A stretch of 64,000 bases of DNA from Cellulomonas humilata (lineage in GTDB: Bacteria > Actinomycetota > Actinomycetes > Actinomycetales > Cellulomonadaceae). The DNA lies in contig NZ_JABMCI010000070.1 of NCBI RefSeq assembly GCF_013359775.1, forward strand, positions 1 through 64,000, read 5' to 3'. The translations under genes and the position numbers were made by a program. Below are positions 34,227 to 45,927 of this stretch, one piece after another. Numbering within the stretch: the stretch's first letter is position 1; every line of letters starts with the position of its first letter. The notes beneath the pieces are model-generated. The model searched no databases. It worked only from the letters and a program-made list of their open reading frames with translations, and was not told where the DNA came from.

Positions 34227-34701
34227 GCGTCTTCTCGATCGCGTCGACCACGGCACGGCTCTCGTCGTCGGCGACCTTGCCGAAGATGGTGTGCTTGCCG
34301 TTGAGCCACTCGGTGGGCGCCACCGAGATGAAGAACTGCGAACCGTTGGTGCCGCCGACCTTGCCGGTGGTCGGGTCCAGTCGCTTTCCGGCGTTGGCCA
34401 TGGCGAGCAGGTAGGGCTCGTTGAACGTCAGCTCGGGGTGGATCTCGTCGTCGAAGTTGTAGCCCGGGCCTCCGCGGCCGGTGCCCAGGGGGTCGCCGCC
34501 CTGGATCATGAACCCGGAGATCACCCGGTGGAACACGACCCCGTTGTACAGGGGGTCGGTGCGCTCCTCGCCGGTGGTCGGGTCCGTCCACGGGGTCGTT
34601 CCCGTCGCCAGCCCCGTGAAGTTCTGCACCGTGCGCGGCGCGTGGTTGGGGTAGAGCTCGATCCGGATGTCTCCGGCGGTCGTGTGCAGGGTCGCAAACA
34701 T
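34162..34701 (-). CDS. ppiA: Cyclophilin-type peptidyl-prolyl cis-trans isomerase
   Basis: This cytosolic proline isomerase of 179 residues has no signal peptide. Cyclophilin hallmarks are present: FATLHTTAGDIRIELYPNHAPRTVQNF, NGVVFHRVISGFMIQGGDP with the catalytic Arg, MANAGK, NGSQFFISV and LNGKHTIFGKV. The start is the ATG at 34701. It precedes and probably overlaps the rhomboid gene on the same strand. A cyclophilin near the origin and next to rhomboid is typical for high-G+C actinobacteria. Confidence 0.96.
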   Translation of the reverse strand: MFATLHTTAGDIRIELYPNHAPRTVQNFTGLATGTTPWTDPTTGEERTDPLYNGVVFHRVISGFMIQGGDPLGTGRGGPGYNFDDEIHPELTFNEPYLLAMANAGKRLDPTTGKVGGTNGSQFFISVAPTEWLNGKHTIFGKVADDESRAVVDAIEKTRVRPGDRPVEDIVINSITVED

Positions 34702-34833
34702 GCGAGAAGTCTCGCACGCGCACCCTGTGCGGCACCCGAGATCACACGGGTGCGCAGGCCACAGGCACTGCGCTGCCGCTCTCGCGGTGGCAGAGTGGGA
34801 GGGGAAGCACAGCCGACGAGCCGGGAGCCGAGA

Positions 34834-35775
34834 ATGCCGTTCACGAAGAGCCGCCCGAAGATCGACGTCGATACCGAGAAGCTGAAGGACCAGGCAGCCG
34901 ACCTGGGTGCCACGCTCGCCGACGCCGCACGCAGTGCCAAGGAGACCGCCGGGACCGCCGCGTCCAAGGCCGGCGACGCAGCCGCCCAGGCGAAGGACTG
35001 GACCACCCCGCGGGTCGAGGCGGCGATCGACTGGCTCCTGCCCCGGGTGGAGCACCTGTACAAGGAGAGCGTCAAGGCAGCAGCCCCCAAGGTGGAGAGC
35101 GCGGCCGCGAAGGCCTCGCCCGCCATCGACAGCGCGCACGACAAGCTGGTCGACGACCTGCTGCCCAAGCTCGTCGCGGCCATGAACGACGCCGCGGTGA
35201 AGGCCGGAGCCGCGGTCGAGCACGCCGCCGACAGCGCCGCGACCCGGGGCAAGGGCAGGGCCGCCGCGCTGGCAGCCGCCGCGGAGGCCGCGTCCGGCAA
35301 GAAGAAGCACACCGGTGCCAAGGTGTTCTGGCTGATCGCCGCACTCGTGGGGATCGGCGCGGGGGTCGCCGCCTGGACGCGGTCGCGGTCCAGCGTGGAC
35401 CCGTGGGCCGAGCCGTGGGAGCCGACCGACACGGGTTCCGCGCACACGCGCGTGGGCGACGCCGCCGATGCCGTCGGTGAGGCCGCCGGGAGCGCCGTCG
35501 CGAAGGGCCGGGACGCCACGCGCAAGGCTGCCGAGAAGGTCACCGCCGCGACGGAGAGCCTCTCGGAGAAGGTGGCCGAGGCGAAGGACGACCTGACCGA
35601 GAAGGTCGCCGAGGCCACGGACGCCGCCAAGGAGAAGGTCGCCGGCGCGACAGAGGCGGCCAAGAAGGCCACCACGCGCCGGACCACCAAGCCCGTCGAC
35701 GGCAGCGCGCCGGACCCCGTGGTCAGCCCGACGACCGACCCGGTCACCGGCACCGAGGGCGACCGACCGGTCTGA
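34834..35775 (+). CDS. Ala/Lys-rich coiled-coil protein with one membrane segment
   Basis: This 313-residue protein has long amphipathic helices resembling LEA or apolipoprotein-like repeats: an N-terminal part (KLKDQAADLGATLADAARSAKETAG) and C-terminal 11-residue-type repeats (EKVAEAKDDLTEKVAEATDA). A membrane segment lies between them at about 166-186 (KVFWLIAALVGIGAGVAAW). The start is the ATG at 34834. It is transcribed divergently from the cyclophilin gene and followed by a strong terminator. Such proteins may bind membranes or act as stress protectants; the specific role is unknown. Confidence 0.82.
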   Translation: MPFTKSRPKIDVDTEKLKDQAADLGATLADAARSAKETAGTAASKAGDAAAQAKDWTTPRVEAAIDWLLPRVEHLYKESVKAAAPKVESAAAKASPAIDSAHDKLVDDLLPKLVAAMNDAAVKAGAAVEHAADSAATRGKGRAAALAAAAEAASGKKKHTGAKVFWLIAALVGIGAGVAAWTRSRSSVDPWAEPWEPTDTGSAHTRVGDAADAVGEAAGSAVAKGRDATRKAAEKVTAATESLSEKVAEAKDDLTEKVAEATDAAKEKVAGATEAAKKATTRRTTKPVDGSAPDPVVSPTTDPVTGTEGDRPV

Positions 35776-35798
35776 CCCTCTGGCCAGGCACGACCCGC

Positions 35799-35830
35799 AC
35801 GGCCCCCGGTCCTGATGGACCGGGGGCCGT
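35799..35830 (+). terminator. Terminator after the coiled-coil protein gene
   Basis: Perfect 14-bp stem (ACGGCCCCCGGTCC and its complement) with a TGAT loop, 23 bp past the stop codon at 35775 and 10 bp before the cellulase operator. Confidence 0.85.
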
Positions 35831-35840
35831 CGTCGTCTGC

Positions 35841-39144
<3,304 letters not shown>

Positions 39145-39166
39145 CCTGGGACGACCTGTGGCACGA

Positions 39167-39207
39167 CGAAGGGCGCTCACCTCGCTGACCGGGGCGGGCG
39201 CCCTTCG
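39167..39207 (+). terminator. Terminator of the GH9 cellulase gene
   Basis: 10-bp stem CGAAGGGCGC/GCGCCCTTCG with a 21-nt loop, between the cellulase and the convergent hisF end. Confidence 0.7.
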
Positions 39208-39223
39208 GCGTCGCTCGCGAGCG

Positions 39224-40021
39224 TCAGTCCGCGCTGTGCACCGGTCGGACGTGCTCGCCCATCTCGGCCAGCTGCGCCTTCATCTCGCCGACCGTCAGCG
39301 TGTGCTCGACCCGCGGCGAGTAGAGCATCGAGCTGGTGATCGCCCCCGTGGCACCGATCCGGAACGCGTCCGCCACGTGGCTGACCAGCCCGGCACCGCC
39401 GGACGCGATCACGGGCAGGCTCACCGCCTCCGTGATCCGCGCCGTGATGTCCAGGTCGTACCCGGAGCCCGTGCCGTCACGGTCGATGCTGTTCACCACG
39501 ATCTCGCCGGCGCCCAGGTCCTGACCGCGCTTGGCCCACTCGACCGCGTCCATGCCCGTGTAGGTCCGAGCGCCGTCGATCGCGATCTCGTAGCCGCTGG
39601 GGATCGTCGCCGTCGGCTCCACGCGCTTGACCTGCATGCTCAGCACGATGCACTGCCGGCCGAACTCGACCGAGCCCTGCGTGATGATCTGCGGGTTGCG
39701 CACCGCCATCGAGTCGATGCTGATCTTCTCCGCGCCGGCCCGCAGCACCTCGTGCATGTCCTCGAGGTGCCGGATCCCGCCGCCGACCGTCAGCGGCACG
39801 AACGTGCGGTGCGCCGCCCTGCGGACCATGGCGAGGTCGATCTGGCGCTTCTGGGCGCTGGCCATGATGTCGTAGATGACGATCTCGTCGACGTCCTCGT
39901 GGTACAGCCGGTCGGCCAGCTCCGCCGGGTCCCCCACGTCGATGTTGTCCTGGAACTGCTGGGCCTTGGTGACGCGGCCGTCCTTCACGTCGAAGCAGGC
40001 GATCAGCCGGTTAGCGAGCAT
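39224..40021 (-). CDS. hisF: HisF-like cyclase with altered active site (Asp130 to Gln)
   Basis: This (beta/alpha)8-barrel protein of 265 residues is homologous to the imidazole-glycerol-phosphate synthase cyclase subunit. It aligns without gaps to Thermotoga HisF over the first 130 residues. Asp11 (ACFDVKDG), Lys19, and the interface/gate residues Arg5, Glu46 and Lys99 are conserved, as are the phosphate-binding VGGGI and ASGGAG. The second catalytic acid, Asp130 in the usual AIDxKR motif, is Gln here (SMQVKR, codon CAG at 39632-39634). The VKRVEP and IPSGYEI segments look more like HisF of some anaerobic proteobacteria than of actinobacteria (recollection). It overlaps hisH by 11 bp. It may make a different product than histidine's precursor, or be a poor enzyme. 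No other his genes are nearby. Confidence 0.85.
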   Translation of the reverse strand: MLANRLIACFDVKDGRVTKAQQFQDNIDVGDPAELADRLYHEDVDEIVIYDIMASAQKRQIDLAMVRRAAHRTFVPLTVGGGIRHLEDMHEVLRAGAEKISIDSMAVRNPQIITQGSVEFGRQCIVLSMQVKRVEPTATIPSGYEIAIDGARTYTGMDAVEWAKRGQDLGAGEIVVNSIDRDGTGSGYDLDITARITEAVSLPVIASGGAGLVSHVADAFRIGATGAITSSMLYSPRVEHTLTVGEMKAQLAEMGEHVRPVHSAD

Positions 40022-40637
40022 CGAGATCCTTCACGTCTAGATCGCAGAATGCCTTGAGCACCTGGAGGCCGGCGCGCGCGCTCTTCTCGGTGTGGAACTG
40101 CGTCGCCATGATGTTCTTGTAGGCCACCGAGGCGGCGAACTCCTGGCCGTACGTGGTGACGCCCACCAGGGTGGAGTCGTCCGTCGGGACGGCGTAGAAA
40201 GAATTCACGAAGTAATAGAACCCACCCGGCGTGAATGCGCGCGAGAACGGGTGGTCGCCGCGGACGTCGACGTTGTTCCAGCCCATGTGCGGGACGCGGA
40301 CCTGGGACTTGTCGAACTCGTGCACCGAGCCCTTGAGCCAGCCGAGGCACTCGACGTCACCCTCGTCCGAGTGCTCGAACAGCACCTGGAGGCCGACGCA
40401 CACGCCGAGAAACCCCTGACCATCGGCCAGAACCTTCTCGGACAGGTGCTCGATCCAGCCCTCCTGCGCCAGCGACTCCATGGTCACCCCGGCGGCGCCG
40501 ACGCCGGGCAGGATGTACGTGTCGACCTCGTCGCACTCGCCGGGCTTGGCCACCAGCGCGTGCGGGACATCGAGGTGCTCGAGCGCATAAGAAATGCTCT
40601 GCGAATTACCGGTGCGGTAGTCGATGATCCCGATCAC
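40011..40637 (-). CDS. hisH: HisH-like glutamine amidotransferase
   Basis: This 208-residue glutaminase is predicted to feed ammonia to the adjacent HisF-like protein. The triad is intact: Cys in LGVCVGLQVLF, and His and Glu in QFHTEKSAR; PGVGAAG and VPHMGWN are also present. The N-terminus MIGIIDYRTGNSQSISYALE differs from the usual DYGMGN form. Codon use is odd: AAT, ATT, TCT and TAT cluster near the start and A/T-rich codons recur at 40196-40220, unlike flanking genes, which suggests horizontal transfer. The start is the GTG at 40637. It begins 43 bp after an ABC-2 permease gene on the same strand, so it could be co-transcribed with the exporter. Confidence 0.88.
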   Translation of the reverse strand: MIGIIDYRTGNSQSISYALEHLDVPHALVAKPGECDEVDTYILPGVGAAGVTMESLAQEGWIEHLSEKVLADGQGFLGVCVGLQVLFEHSDEGDVECLGWLKGSVHEFDKSQVRVPHMGWNNVDVRGDHPFSRAFTPGGFYYFVNSFYAVPTDDSTLVGVTTYGQEFAASVAYKNIMATQFHTEKSARAGLQVLKAFCDLDVKDLDAR

Positions 40638-40655
40638 TTGCCCAATCCTACACCG

Positions 40656-40665
40656 GACACGTGTC
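40656..40665. promoter_or_regulatory. 10-bp palindrome upstream of hisH
   Basis: GACACGTGTC is a perfect palindrome in the 42-bp gap between the permease and hisH. Downstream of it on the minus strand is a -10-like TAGGAT. It may be an operator or internal promoter; it is not a parS site. Confidence 0.3.
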
Positions 40666-40679
40666 TCATATGTCGGACG

Positions 40680-41501
40680 TCAGTCGAGGAACAGGGCCTT
40701 CAGCCGCACGGTCGTGAACGCCAGCCCGAGCCCGATCATGACCACGAAGTACGCCACGTGCGTGAGCATCGATCCGTCCACCACGCCGAGCGTCAGCCCG
40801 CGCACCAGCTCCACCGCGTGCCACAGCGGGAGCGCCTTGATGACCCCCTGGATCCAGCCCGGGTAGACGGTAATGGGGTAGAACGTGGCCGAGAACAGGA
40901 ACATCGGCAGCATGACGAAGTTGATCCAGTCCATCTGCTGGAAGGTCTTCATGTAGCTGGTCACGGCCATGCCGACGCTGGCGAACCCGAACGCCACGAG
41001 CAGCACGGCGGGCAGTGCGAGCGCCGCCGACCAGGCGAGGTTCAGGCCCATGACCTGCATGACCGTCAGGAACCCGAAGGCGTAGACCCCACCGCGCAGG
41101 AGCGCGTAGGTGATCTCGCCGAACGCCACGTCGAGCGGCCCGAGCGACGTGGCCAGCATCGCGTCGTACAGCTTGCCGAAGTGCATCTTGAAGAACACGT
41201 TCCACGTCGAGTCGTACACGGCCCCGTTCATCGCGGACACGGCGAGCAGGGCGGGCGCGATGAACGCCGCGTACGGCACCGAGGTCCCGTCGGGCAGCTC
41301 GACGTCGCCGATGAACGAGCCCAGGCCCAGACCCATGGCGAGCAGGAAGAAGACCGGCTCGAAGAAGCCGGAGAGCACGATGATCCCGCTGGAGCTCCTC
41401 GTCGCCTTGAGGCCGCGCGCGACGACGGACCGCGCGTTGCGGGCGTAAAGCGAGCCGATCGTGCTGCGCGCGGGCTCTGTGGTGGTGGTCGTCGTCGTCA
41501 T
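40680..41501 (-). CDS. ABC-2 type transporter permease
   Basis: This integral membrane protein of 273 residues with about six membrane segments is one half of a NodJ/DrrB-type exporter. Features include SGFFEPVFFLLAMGLGLGSF, the long first cytosolic loop with TWNVFFKMHFGKLYDAMLATSLGPLDVAFGE, and LPMFLFSATFYPITVYP. The start is the ATG at 41501 (a run of Thr codons follows), overlapping the preceding permease gene by 4 bp. Together with the upstream ATPase and second permease it forms a complete heteromeric exporter. The substrate is unknown; drugs, polyketides or glycoconjugate precursors are typical for the family. Confidence 0.9.
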   Translation of the reverse strand: MTTTTTTTEPARSTIGSLYARNARSVVARGLKATRSSSGIIVLSGFFEPVFFLLAMGLGLGSFIGDVELPDGTSVPYAAFIAPALLAVSAMNGAVYDSTWNVFFKMHFGKLYDAMLATSLGPLDVAFGEITYALLRGGVYAFGFLTVMQVMGLNLAWSAALALPAVLLVAFGFASVGMAVTSYMKTFQQMDWINFVMLPMFLFSATFYPITVYPGWIQGVIKALPLWHAVELVRGLTLGVVDGSMLTHVAYFVVMIGLGLAFTTVRLKALFLD

Positions 41502-42334
41502 CCTGCGCGGAGCCTCCTCACGAAGATGCGTCGGGCCATCAGCCACCCGACGACCGCGAGCACCACGAGCACCGCCAGGTGCCAGCCGACCGGCCACGCA
41601 CCCGGGGGGGAGCCGTAGGACAGCGACCGCCCGATCTCGCTCGCGTGCCACAGCGGCGACACCCAGCCGATCCACTGGAGCCAGACCGGCAGGGTGGTCA
41701 GCGGGAAGAACGTGCCGGAGAACAGGAACAGGGGCGTGAAGACGAACCGCTGCACCAGCGCGAACTGCCCCTTGTCCTCCTTGAGGCTCGCCGAGAAGGC
41801 CATCACCGGCAGACCGAACGCCAGGCCCGCCAGCACGCCGACCAGGGGCATCAGGGCACCGGTGAGCGGGTCGCCCACCGCGCCGAACGCCAGGATCAGC
41901 AGGTAGTAGATGGTCGTGGTGAACAGCATCCGCACGACGACCGACAGGACGAGGCCGGCCGCGATCTGCGGGGGCGCCACAGGCGAGGCGTTCATGCCCC
42001 AGAAGATCCGCCGCCACTTGAAGCCGGCCATGATCACGAAGGTGAACTCGTCCATGGCCACGGTGACCGCGGCTGTCGCCAGCAGGGCGGGCGCGACGAA
42101 CCACACGTAGTCGACGAGCCCGTCGGCGCCGGACGCGATCGGCTGGTCGAGGAACGCGGCGAGGCCCAGGCCGATGCCCAGCAGGTACAGCAGCGGGTTG
42201 CCGACGCTGCCCACCACGATCGTCCAGCCGTACGCCTTCATGCCACGCAGCTGGTGCTCGGCCACGTACCAGGCGCCGAAGCGACGGGGCCGGACCGCGG
42301 CCGCGACCGCCGCCTCGGTGATCGTCGTCGTCAT
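41498..42334 (-). CDS. ABC-2 type transporter permease
   Basis: This is the second ABC-2 permease, 278 residues with about six membrane segments and the same fold as its neighbour (GNPLLYLLGIGLGLAAFL, ALLATAAVTVAMDEFTFVIMAGFKWRRIFWGMNASPV, LFLFSGTFFPLTTLPVWLQW). The start is the ATG at 42334, overlapping the ATPase stop by 4 bp. Two related but distinct permeases next to one ATPase imply a heterodimeric membrane unit. The start region is rich in Thr and Ala and lacks a cleavable signal. Confidence 0.9.
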   Translation of the reverse strand: MTTTITEAAVAAAVRPRRFGAWYVAEHQLRGMKAYGWTIVVGSVGNPLLYLLGIGLGLAAFLDQPIASGADGLVDYVWFVAPALLATAAVTVAMDEFTFVIMAGFKWRRIFWGMNASPVAPPQIAAGLVLSVVVRMLFTTTIYYLLILAFGAVGDPLTGALMPLVGVLAGLAFGLPVMAFSASLKEDKGQFALVQRFVFTPLFLFSGTFFPLTTLPVWLQWIGWVSPLWHASEIGRSLSYGSPPGAWPVGWHLAVLVVLAVVGWLMARRIFVRRLRAG

Positions 42335-43257
42335 TCGATCAGGCTCCGCCCCGTGAGCCGCAGGAACACGTCCTCCAGGCTCGAGCGTCGCACGAGCGAG
42401 GTGGTCGGGTGCAGGCCCAGGTCCGTGACCCGCTCGAGCACCGCCTCACCGTCGTCGGCGTACAGCAGCACGCGGTCCGGGAGCACCTCGATCCGCTCCA
42501 CCAGGCCCGCCATCCGCACGGCGGCGTCCGCGTTGCGGTCGGACCCGAACCGCAGCTCGACCACCTCACGCGTGGAGTACTGCCGGATCAGGGACGACGG
42601 GCTGCCCTCGGCCATGATCTTGCCCTTGTCCACCACCACCAGCCGGTCGCAGAGCTGCTCGGCCTCGTCCATGTAGTGCGTGGTGAGCACCAGGGTGGTG
42701 CCGCGCTCCTTGAGCCGGAACAGCCGGTCCCAGAGCACGTGCCGGGCCTGCGGGTCCAGGCCGGTGGTCGGCTCGTCGAGCATGAGGATGCGCGGCTCGT
42801 TGATGAGCGCGCGGGCGATGGTCAGCCGGCGCTTCATGCCGCCCGACAGGTCGTCGACCTTGGCGTTCCGCTTCTCCTCCAGCTGCGCGAAGCCCAGCAG
42901 CTCGTCGGCCCGCGTCGCGCACACCGACCGCGGGATCCCGAAGTAGCGGCCGTACACGATCAGGTTGTCGCGCACCCGCAGCTCGGTGTCGAGGTTGTCC
43001 TCCTGCGGCACGACGCCCAGCAGCGACCGGATCTCCGGCCCGTGCGTGTTCGGGTCCAGCCCGAGCACCGACAGCTCGCCGGCCGTGCGGGACGAGACCG
43101 CGCCGACCATGCGCATGGTGGTGGACTTGCCGGCGCCGTTGGGCCCGAGCAGGCCGAACGACTCGCCGGGCGGCACCTCGAAGTCGATGCCGTCGACGGC
43201 GGTGAAGTCGCCGAAGCGCTTGGTCAGGCCGTGGGCGGCGATCACGGGAGCGGTCAC
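42331..43257 (-). CDS. ABC transporter ATP-binding protein (NodI/DrrA type)
   Basis: This nucleotide-binding subunit has 308 residues. All motifs are present: Walker A GPNGAGKST, Q-loop VPQEDNLD, signature LSGGMKRRL, Walker B ILMLDEPTTGLDPQ and the His switch LTTHYMDEAE. A C-terminal extension of about 80 residues is typical of DrrA/NodI. The GTG at 43257 (VTAPVIAAHGLTKRFG) is chosen; a longer frame to 43344 would overlap the divergent acetyltransferase start. It is the first gene of the run ATPase, permease, permease, hisH, hisF on the minus strand. Confidence 0.93.
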   Translation of the reverse strand: MTAPVIAAHGLTKRFGDFTAVDGIDFEVPPGESFGLLGPNGAGKSTTMRMVGAVSSRTAGELSVLGLDPNTHGPEIRSLLGVVPQEDNLDTELRVRDNLIVYGRYFGIPRSVCATRADELLGFAQLEEKRNAKVDDLSGGMKRRLTIARALINEPRILMLDEPTTGLDPQARHVLWDRLFRLKERGTTLVLTTHYMDEAEQLCDRLVVVDKGKIMAEGSPSSLIRQYSTREVVELRFGSDRNADAAVRMAGLVERIEVLPDRVLLYADDGEAVLERVTDLGLHPTTSLVRRSSLEDVFLRLTGRSLIE

Positions 43258-43342
43258 AGCGGACCAACCTAGACGAGCGGACCCACACGCACCGAGCCCA
43301 TTGATGTTGACCGGGGCAGCGGAGCGCGGGAACCATGCCGCC

Positions 43343-43990
43343 ATGGACGACCTCTGGCCCGTCGCCGGCCTCCGCGTGGTGAGTGGTGACCTGGAGCTGC
43401 GCTACCTCGACGACGACCGGCTGCTGGCTCTTGCGCGGCTCGCGCAGGACGGCGTCCACGCTCCTGACGCCATGCCGTTCACCGTGCCCTGGACGCAGGG
43501 GACCCCCACCGAGGTCGCCCGGAGCGTCCTGACCTACCAGTGGGGCGCGCGCGCTGCGGTCGCCCCCGAGCGCTGGAAGCTCGAGCTGGCCGTGCTCCGC
43601 GACGGCGAGGTGCTGGGCACCCAGGCGCTCATGGCGTCCGACTTCCCCGTCATCCGGACCGCGGAGACCGGCTCGTGGCTCGGTCGACGGCACCAGGGTC
43701 AGGGCGTCGGTACGCGGATGCGCCTGATGATCCTGCACCTGCTGTTCGAGGGCTTCGGCGGTCGGTACGCGACCACGTCGGCGTTCGACGACAACGGCCC
43801 GTCGAACGGAGTGACGAGGCGGATCGGCTACGCCGAGAACGGCATCGACCTGATCGACCGGCTCGGGGGGCTCGCGACGAGCCGCCGCTACCTGCTGGAC
43901 CGGGCCACCTGGGACGCCCGCCCGGCAGACCTGCGCCCCGAGGTGAGGCTGCACGGGGTCGAGGCCGCGCGGGAGCAGCTGGGTCTGTGA
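43343..43990 (+). CDS. GNAT-family N-acetyltransferase
   Basis: This cytosolic acetyltransferase has 215 residues. Acetyl-CoA-binding features are visible in WLGRRHQGQGVGTRMRLMILHL (motif A, R/QxxGxG/A) and in FDDNGPSNGVTRRIGYAENG. The fold resembles RimJ/RimL-type enzymes that acetylate protein N-termini or small amines. The start is the ATG at 43343, divergent from the ABC ATPase with about 85 bp between them. It is followed closely by the convergent response regulator. The substrate is unknown. Confidence 0.85.
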   Translation: MDDLWPVAGLRVVSGDLELRYLDDDRLLALARLAQDGVHAPDAMPFTVPWTQGTPTEVARSVLTYQWGARAAVAPERWKLELAVLRDGEVLGTQALMASDFPVIRTAETGSWLGRRHQGQGVGTRMRLMILHLLFEGFGGRYATTSAFDDNGPSNGVTRRIGYAENGIDLIDRLGGLATSRRYLLDRATWDARPADLRPEVRLHGVEAAREQLGL

Positions 43991-43991
43991 C

Positions 43992-44651
43992 TCAGCGGTC
44001 GTCCGCCGCGTCGTGCACGTAGCGGGCCACCTGCACCCGGTTGGTCACCTCGAGCTTGGTGAACAGGCTGCCCACGTGCGTCTTCACGGTGGCCACCCCC
44101 AGGTGCAGCGACCGGGCGATCTCCGTGTTGGTCAGCCCGTCGCTCACCGCGACCGCCACCTCCCGCTCGCGGTCCGTCAGCCGCGCCAGGAGGGTCCGCG
44201 CCTTGCGCCTGCGCCCGTCCTCGGCGGGTCGGGTGACCGCGGCGATGAGCTGGCTGGTGACGCTCGGGGAGAGCATCGGCTCCCCGAGGGCCACGCGACG
44301 CACGGCGACGACCAGGTCCGCGGGAGGGGTGTCCTTCAGCAGGAATCCGGCGGCGCCCAGCTGGAGCGCGGTGAGCACCATCTCGTCGGTGTCGAAGGTG
44401 GTCAGGACGATGATCCGGGCCGTCGTGCCGCGCTCGCGCAGCCGGCGGGTGGCGGCGAGGCCGTCCATCCGCGGCATCCGGATGTCCATGAGCACCACGT
44501 CGGGCAGCTGGCGCGCGACGACGTCGAGGGCCTCCTGACCGTCGGCCGCCTCGCCGACCACCTCGAGGTCCGGTGCACCGCCCAGGATCATCCGCAGACC
44601 TGCCCGCACCAGGGCGTCGTCGTCGACCACCACCACCCTCACGCCGGCCAC
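43992..44651 (-). CDS. NarL/FixJ-family response regulator
   Basis: This 219-residue two-component regulator has a receiver domain with VVDDDALVR, phospho-acceptor Asp in DVVLMDIRMP (about 54), Thr in VLTTFDTDE and Lys in LLKDTPP. A C-terminal LuxR-type helix-turn-helix follows (LTDREREVAVAVSDGLTNTEIARSLHLGVATVKTHV). Its GTG start at 44651 overlaps the 3' end of the sensor kinase gene by 13 bp, so the pair is translationally coupled. Neighbouring targets cannot be inferred with confidence. Confidence 0.94.
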   Translation of the reverse strand: MAGVRVVVVDDDALVRAGLRMILGGAPDLEVVGEAADGQEALDVVARQLPDVVLMDIRMPRMDGLAATRRLRERGTTARIIVLTTFDTDEMVLTALQLGAAGFLLKDTPPADLVVAVRRVALGEPMLSPSVTSQLIAAVTRPAEDGRRRKARTLLARLTDREREVAVAVSDGLTNTEIARSLHLGVATVKTHVGSLFTKLEVTNRVQVARYVHDAADDR

Positions 44652-45850
44652 GGCAGCCTCGCTCCCACGACGAACGCCCCGTCCGGTCCGATCCCGTGCT
44701 CGAGCTCGCCCCCGGCCAGCTCGGCCCGCTCCGCCAGGCCCGCCAGGCCCACGCCTCCGCGCTGCCCGTCCGATGGCGTGCGGACGGGGTTGCGCACCTC
44801 GATCTCGAGCTGCGCGCCGGGCCCACCGGCCAGCCGGACGCTCACGGGCTCACCGGGTGCGTGCTTGCGGGCATTGGTCAGGGCCTCCTGGACGATCCGG
44901 AACGACGTGCGGGACAGGGTCTGCGGCGCAGGGTCCTTGGTGAGGCCGGTGGTGTCCAGGTCGACGTCGGACCCCGCCTCGCGTGCGTCGGCCAGCAGCG
45001 CCGGCAGCTCCGCGAGCGTGGGCTGCGGGGGTTCGATGCCCACGGCACCCGCCCCCGCCCGCAGCACGCCCAGCACCTGCCGGAGCTCGCTGAGGGCCAG
45101 CTGCGCGTTCGACTGGATCGTCTGGGCCGTCTCGCGCGTCTCGTCGCGCGTCAGGTCGTCCCGGTAGGCCAGCGCGCCCGCGTGCAGGGCGACCAGCGAG
45201 ATCCGGTGCGCGAGCACGTCGTGCATCTCCCGCGCGATCCGGGTGCGCTCGGCGTCGCGCGACCGCTCGGTGGCCAGCTCCCGCTCGCGCTCGGCGGTCG
45301 CCACCTGCTCGCGCAGCGACGCCAGCAGCTCTCGACGGGTCCCGATGTAGTAGCCGGTCGACACGGCCGCCGCGAAGTACGTGACGCCGACGATGAACGC
45401 CACGAGGACCAGGTAGCCGCTGTTGTCCCGACCGGGGAAGGCTGCGCGGTAGTACGCCTCGGACCCGACCGACGCGACGAGCCACAGGACCCCGATCACC
45501 ACCACCCAGCTGCGCCGACGCCACGTGGCCAGCGAGACCAGGGCGATCGTCGCGGCGCCGATGCTCGCCGACGAGACGGTCGTGGCGATGGTCGTCATGC
45601 TGGCCACCGCCAGGGGGTACCGGCGGCGCAGCGGGAGCAGGCAGACGGTCATCGCACCCAGCACCAGGTCGACCACGATCAGGGCCCCGGCGACCTCCTC
45701 GGCCACCGCGGGCGACACCGACAGGTGCTCGGCGGAGGTCACCCCCCACGCGATCAGCCCGACCCCCGCGGCCAGCAGGTACCGCCACACGCTCGACCAC
45801 CGGGACAGCGCGGACTGCGGCTGCGGCAGCAGGTCGGTGTCGAGGGCCAT
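44639..45850 (-). CDS. Two-component sensor histidine kinase (HisKA_3)
   Basis: This membrane sensor kinase has 403 residues and five or six N-terminal membrane segments (about 22-165), with no large extracellular domain, so it probably senses a membrane-related signal. A coiled coil (ASLREQVATAERERELATERSR) leads to the HisKA_3 dimerisation box (TRIAREMHDVLAHRISLVALHAGAL) with the phospho-accepting His. The HATPase_c domain has N-box FRIVQEALTNARKHAPG and G-box RGGVGLAGLAERAELAGG. The start is the ATG at 45850. It forms an operon with the response regulator. Confidence 0.93.
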   Translation of the reverse strand: MALDTDLLPQPQSALSRWSSVWRYLLAAGVGLIAWGVTSAEHLSVSPAVAEEVAGALIVVDLVLGAMTVCLLPLRRRYPLAVASMTTIATTVSSASIGAATIALVSLATWRRRSWVVVIGVLWLVASVGSEAYYRAAFPGRDNSGYLVLVAFIVGVTYFAAAVSTGYYIGTRRELLASLREQVATAERERELATERSRDAERTRIAREMHDVLAHRISLVALHAGALAYRDDLTRDETRETAQTIQSNAQLALSELRQVLGVLRAGAGAVGIEPPQPTLAELPALLADAREAGSDVDLDTTGLTKDPAPQTLSRTSFRIVQEALTNARKHAPGEPVSVRLAGGPGAQLEIEVRNPVRTPSDGQRGGVGLAGLAERAELAGGELEHGIGPDGAFVVGARLPWPA

Positions 45851-45905
45851 GACGGCAGCCTAGGCAGGTGGGTGCCGCGGCTTCGCCCACCTTCGGGCCG
45901 GACCG

Positions 45906-45925
45906 CCTCCACCGTCCGGTGGAGG
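45906..45925 (-). terminator. Hairpin after the GyrI-like gene
   Basis: 9-bp stem CCTCCACCG/CGGTGGAGG, 3 bp past the stop at 45928. The nominal loop is only 2 bases, so the top pairs must open. Confidence 0.55.
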
Positions 45926-45927
45926 GC

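Noticed and set aside
40656..40665. GACACGTGTC considered as a parS site
   Set aside because: It shares only the CACGTG core; the flanking TTT and AAA arms required for parS are missing.
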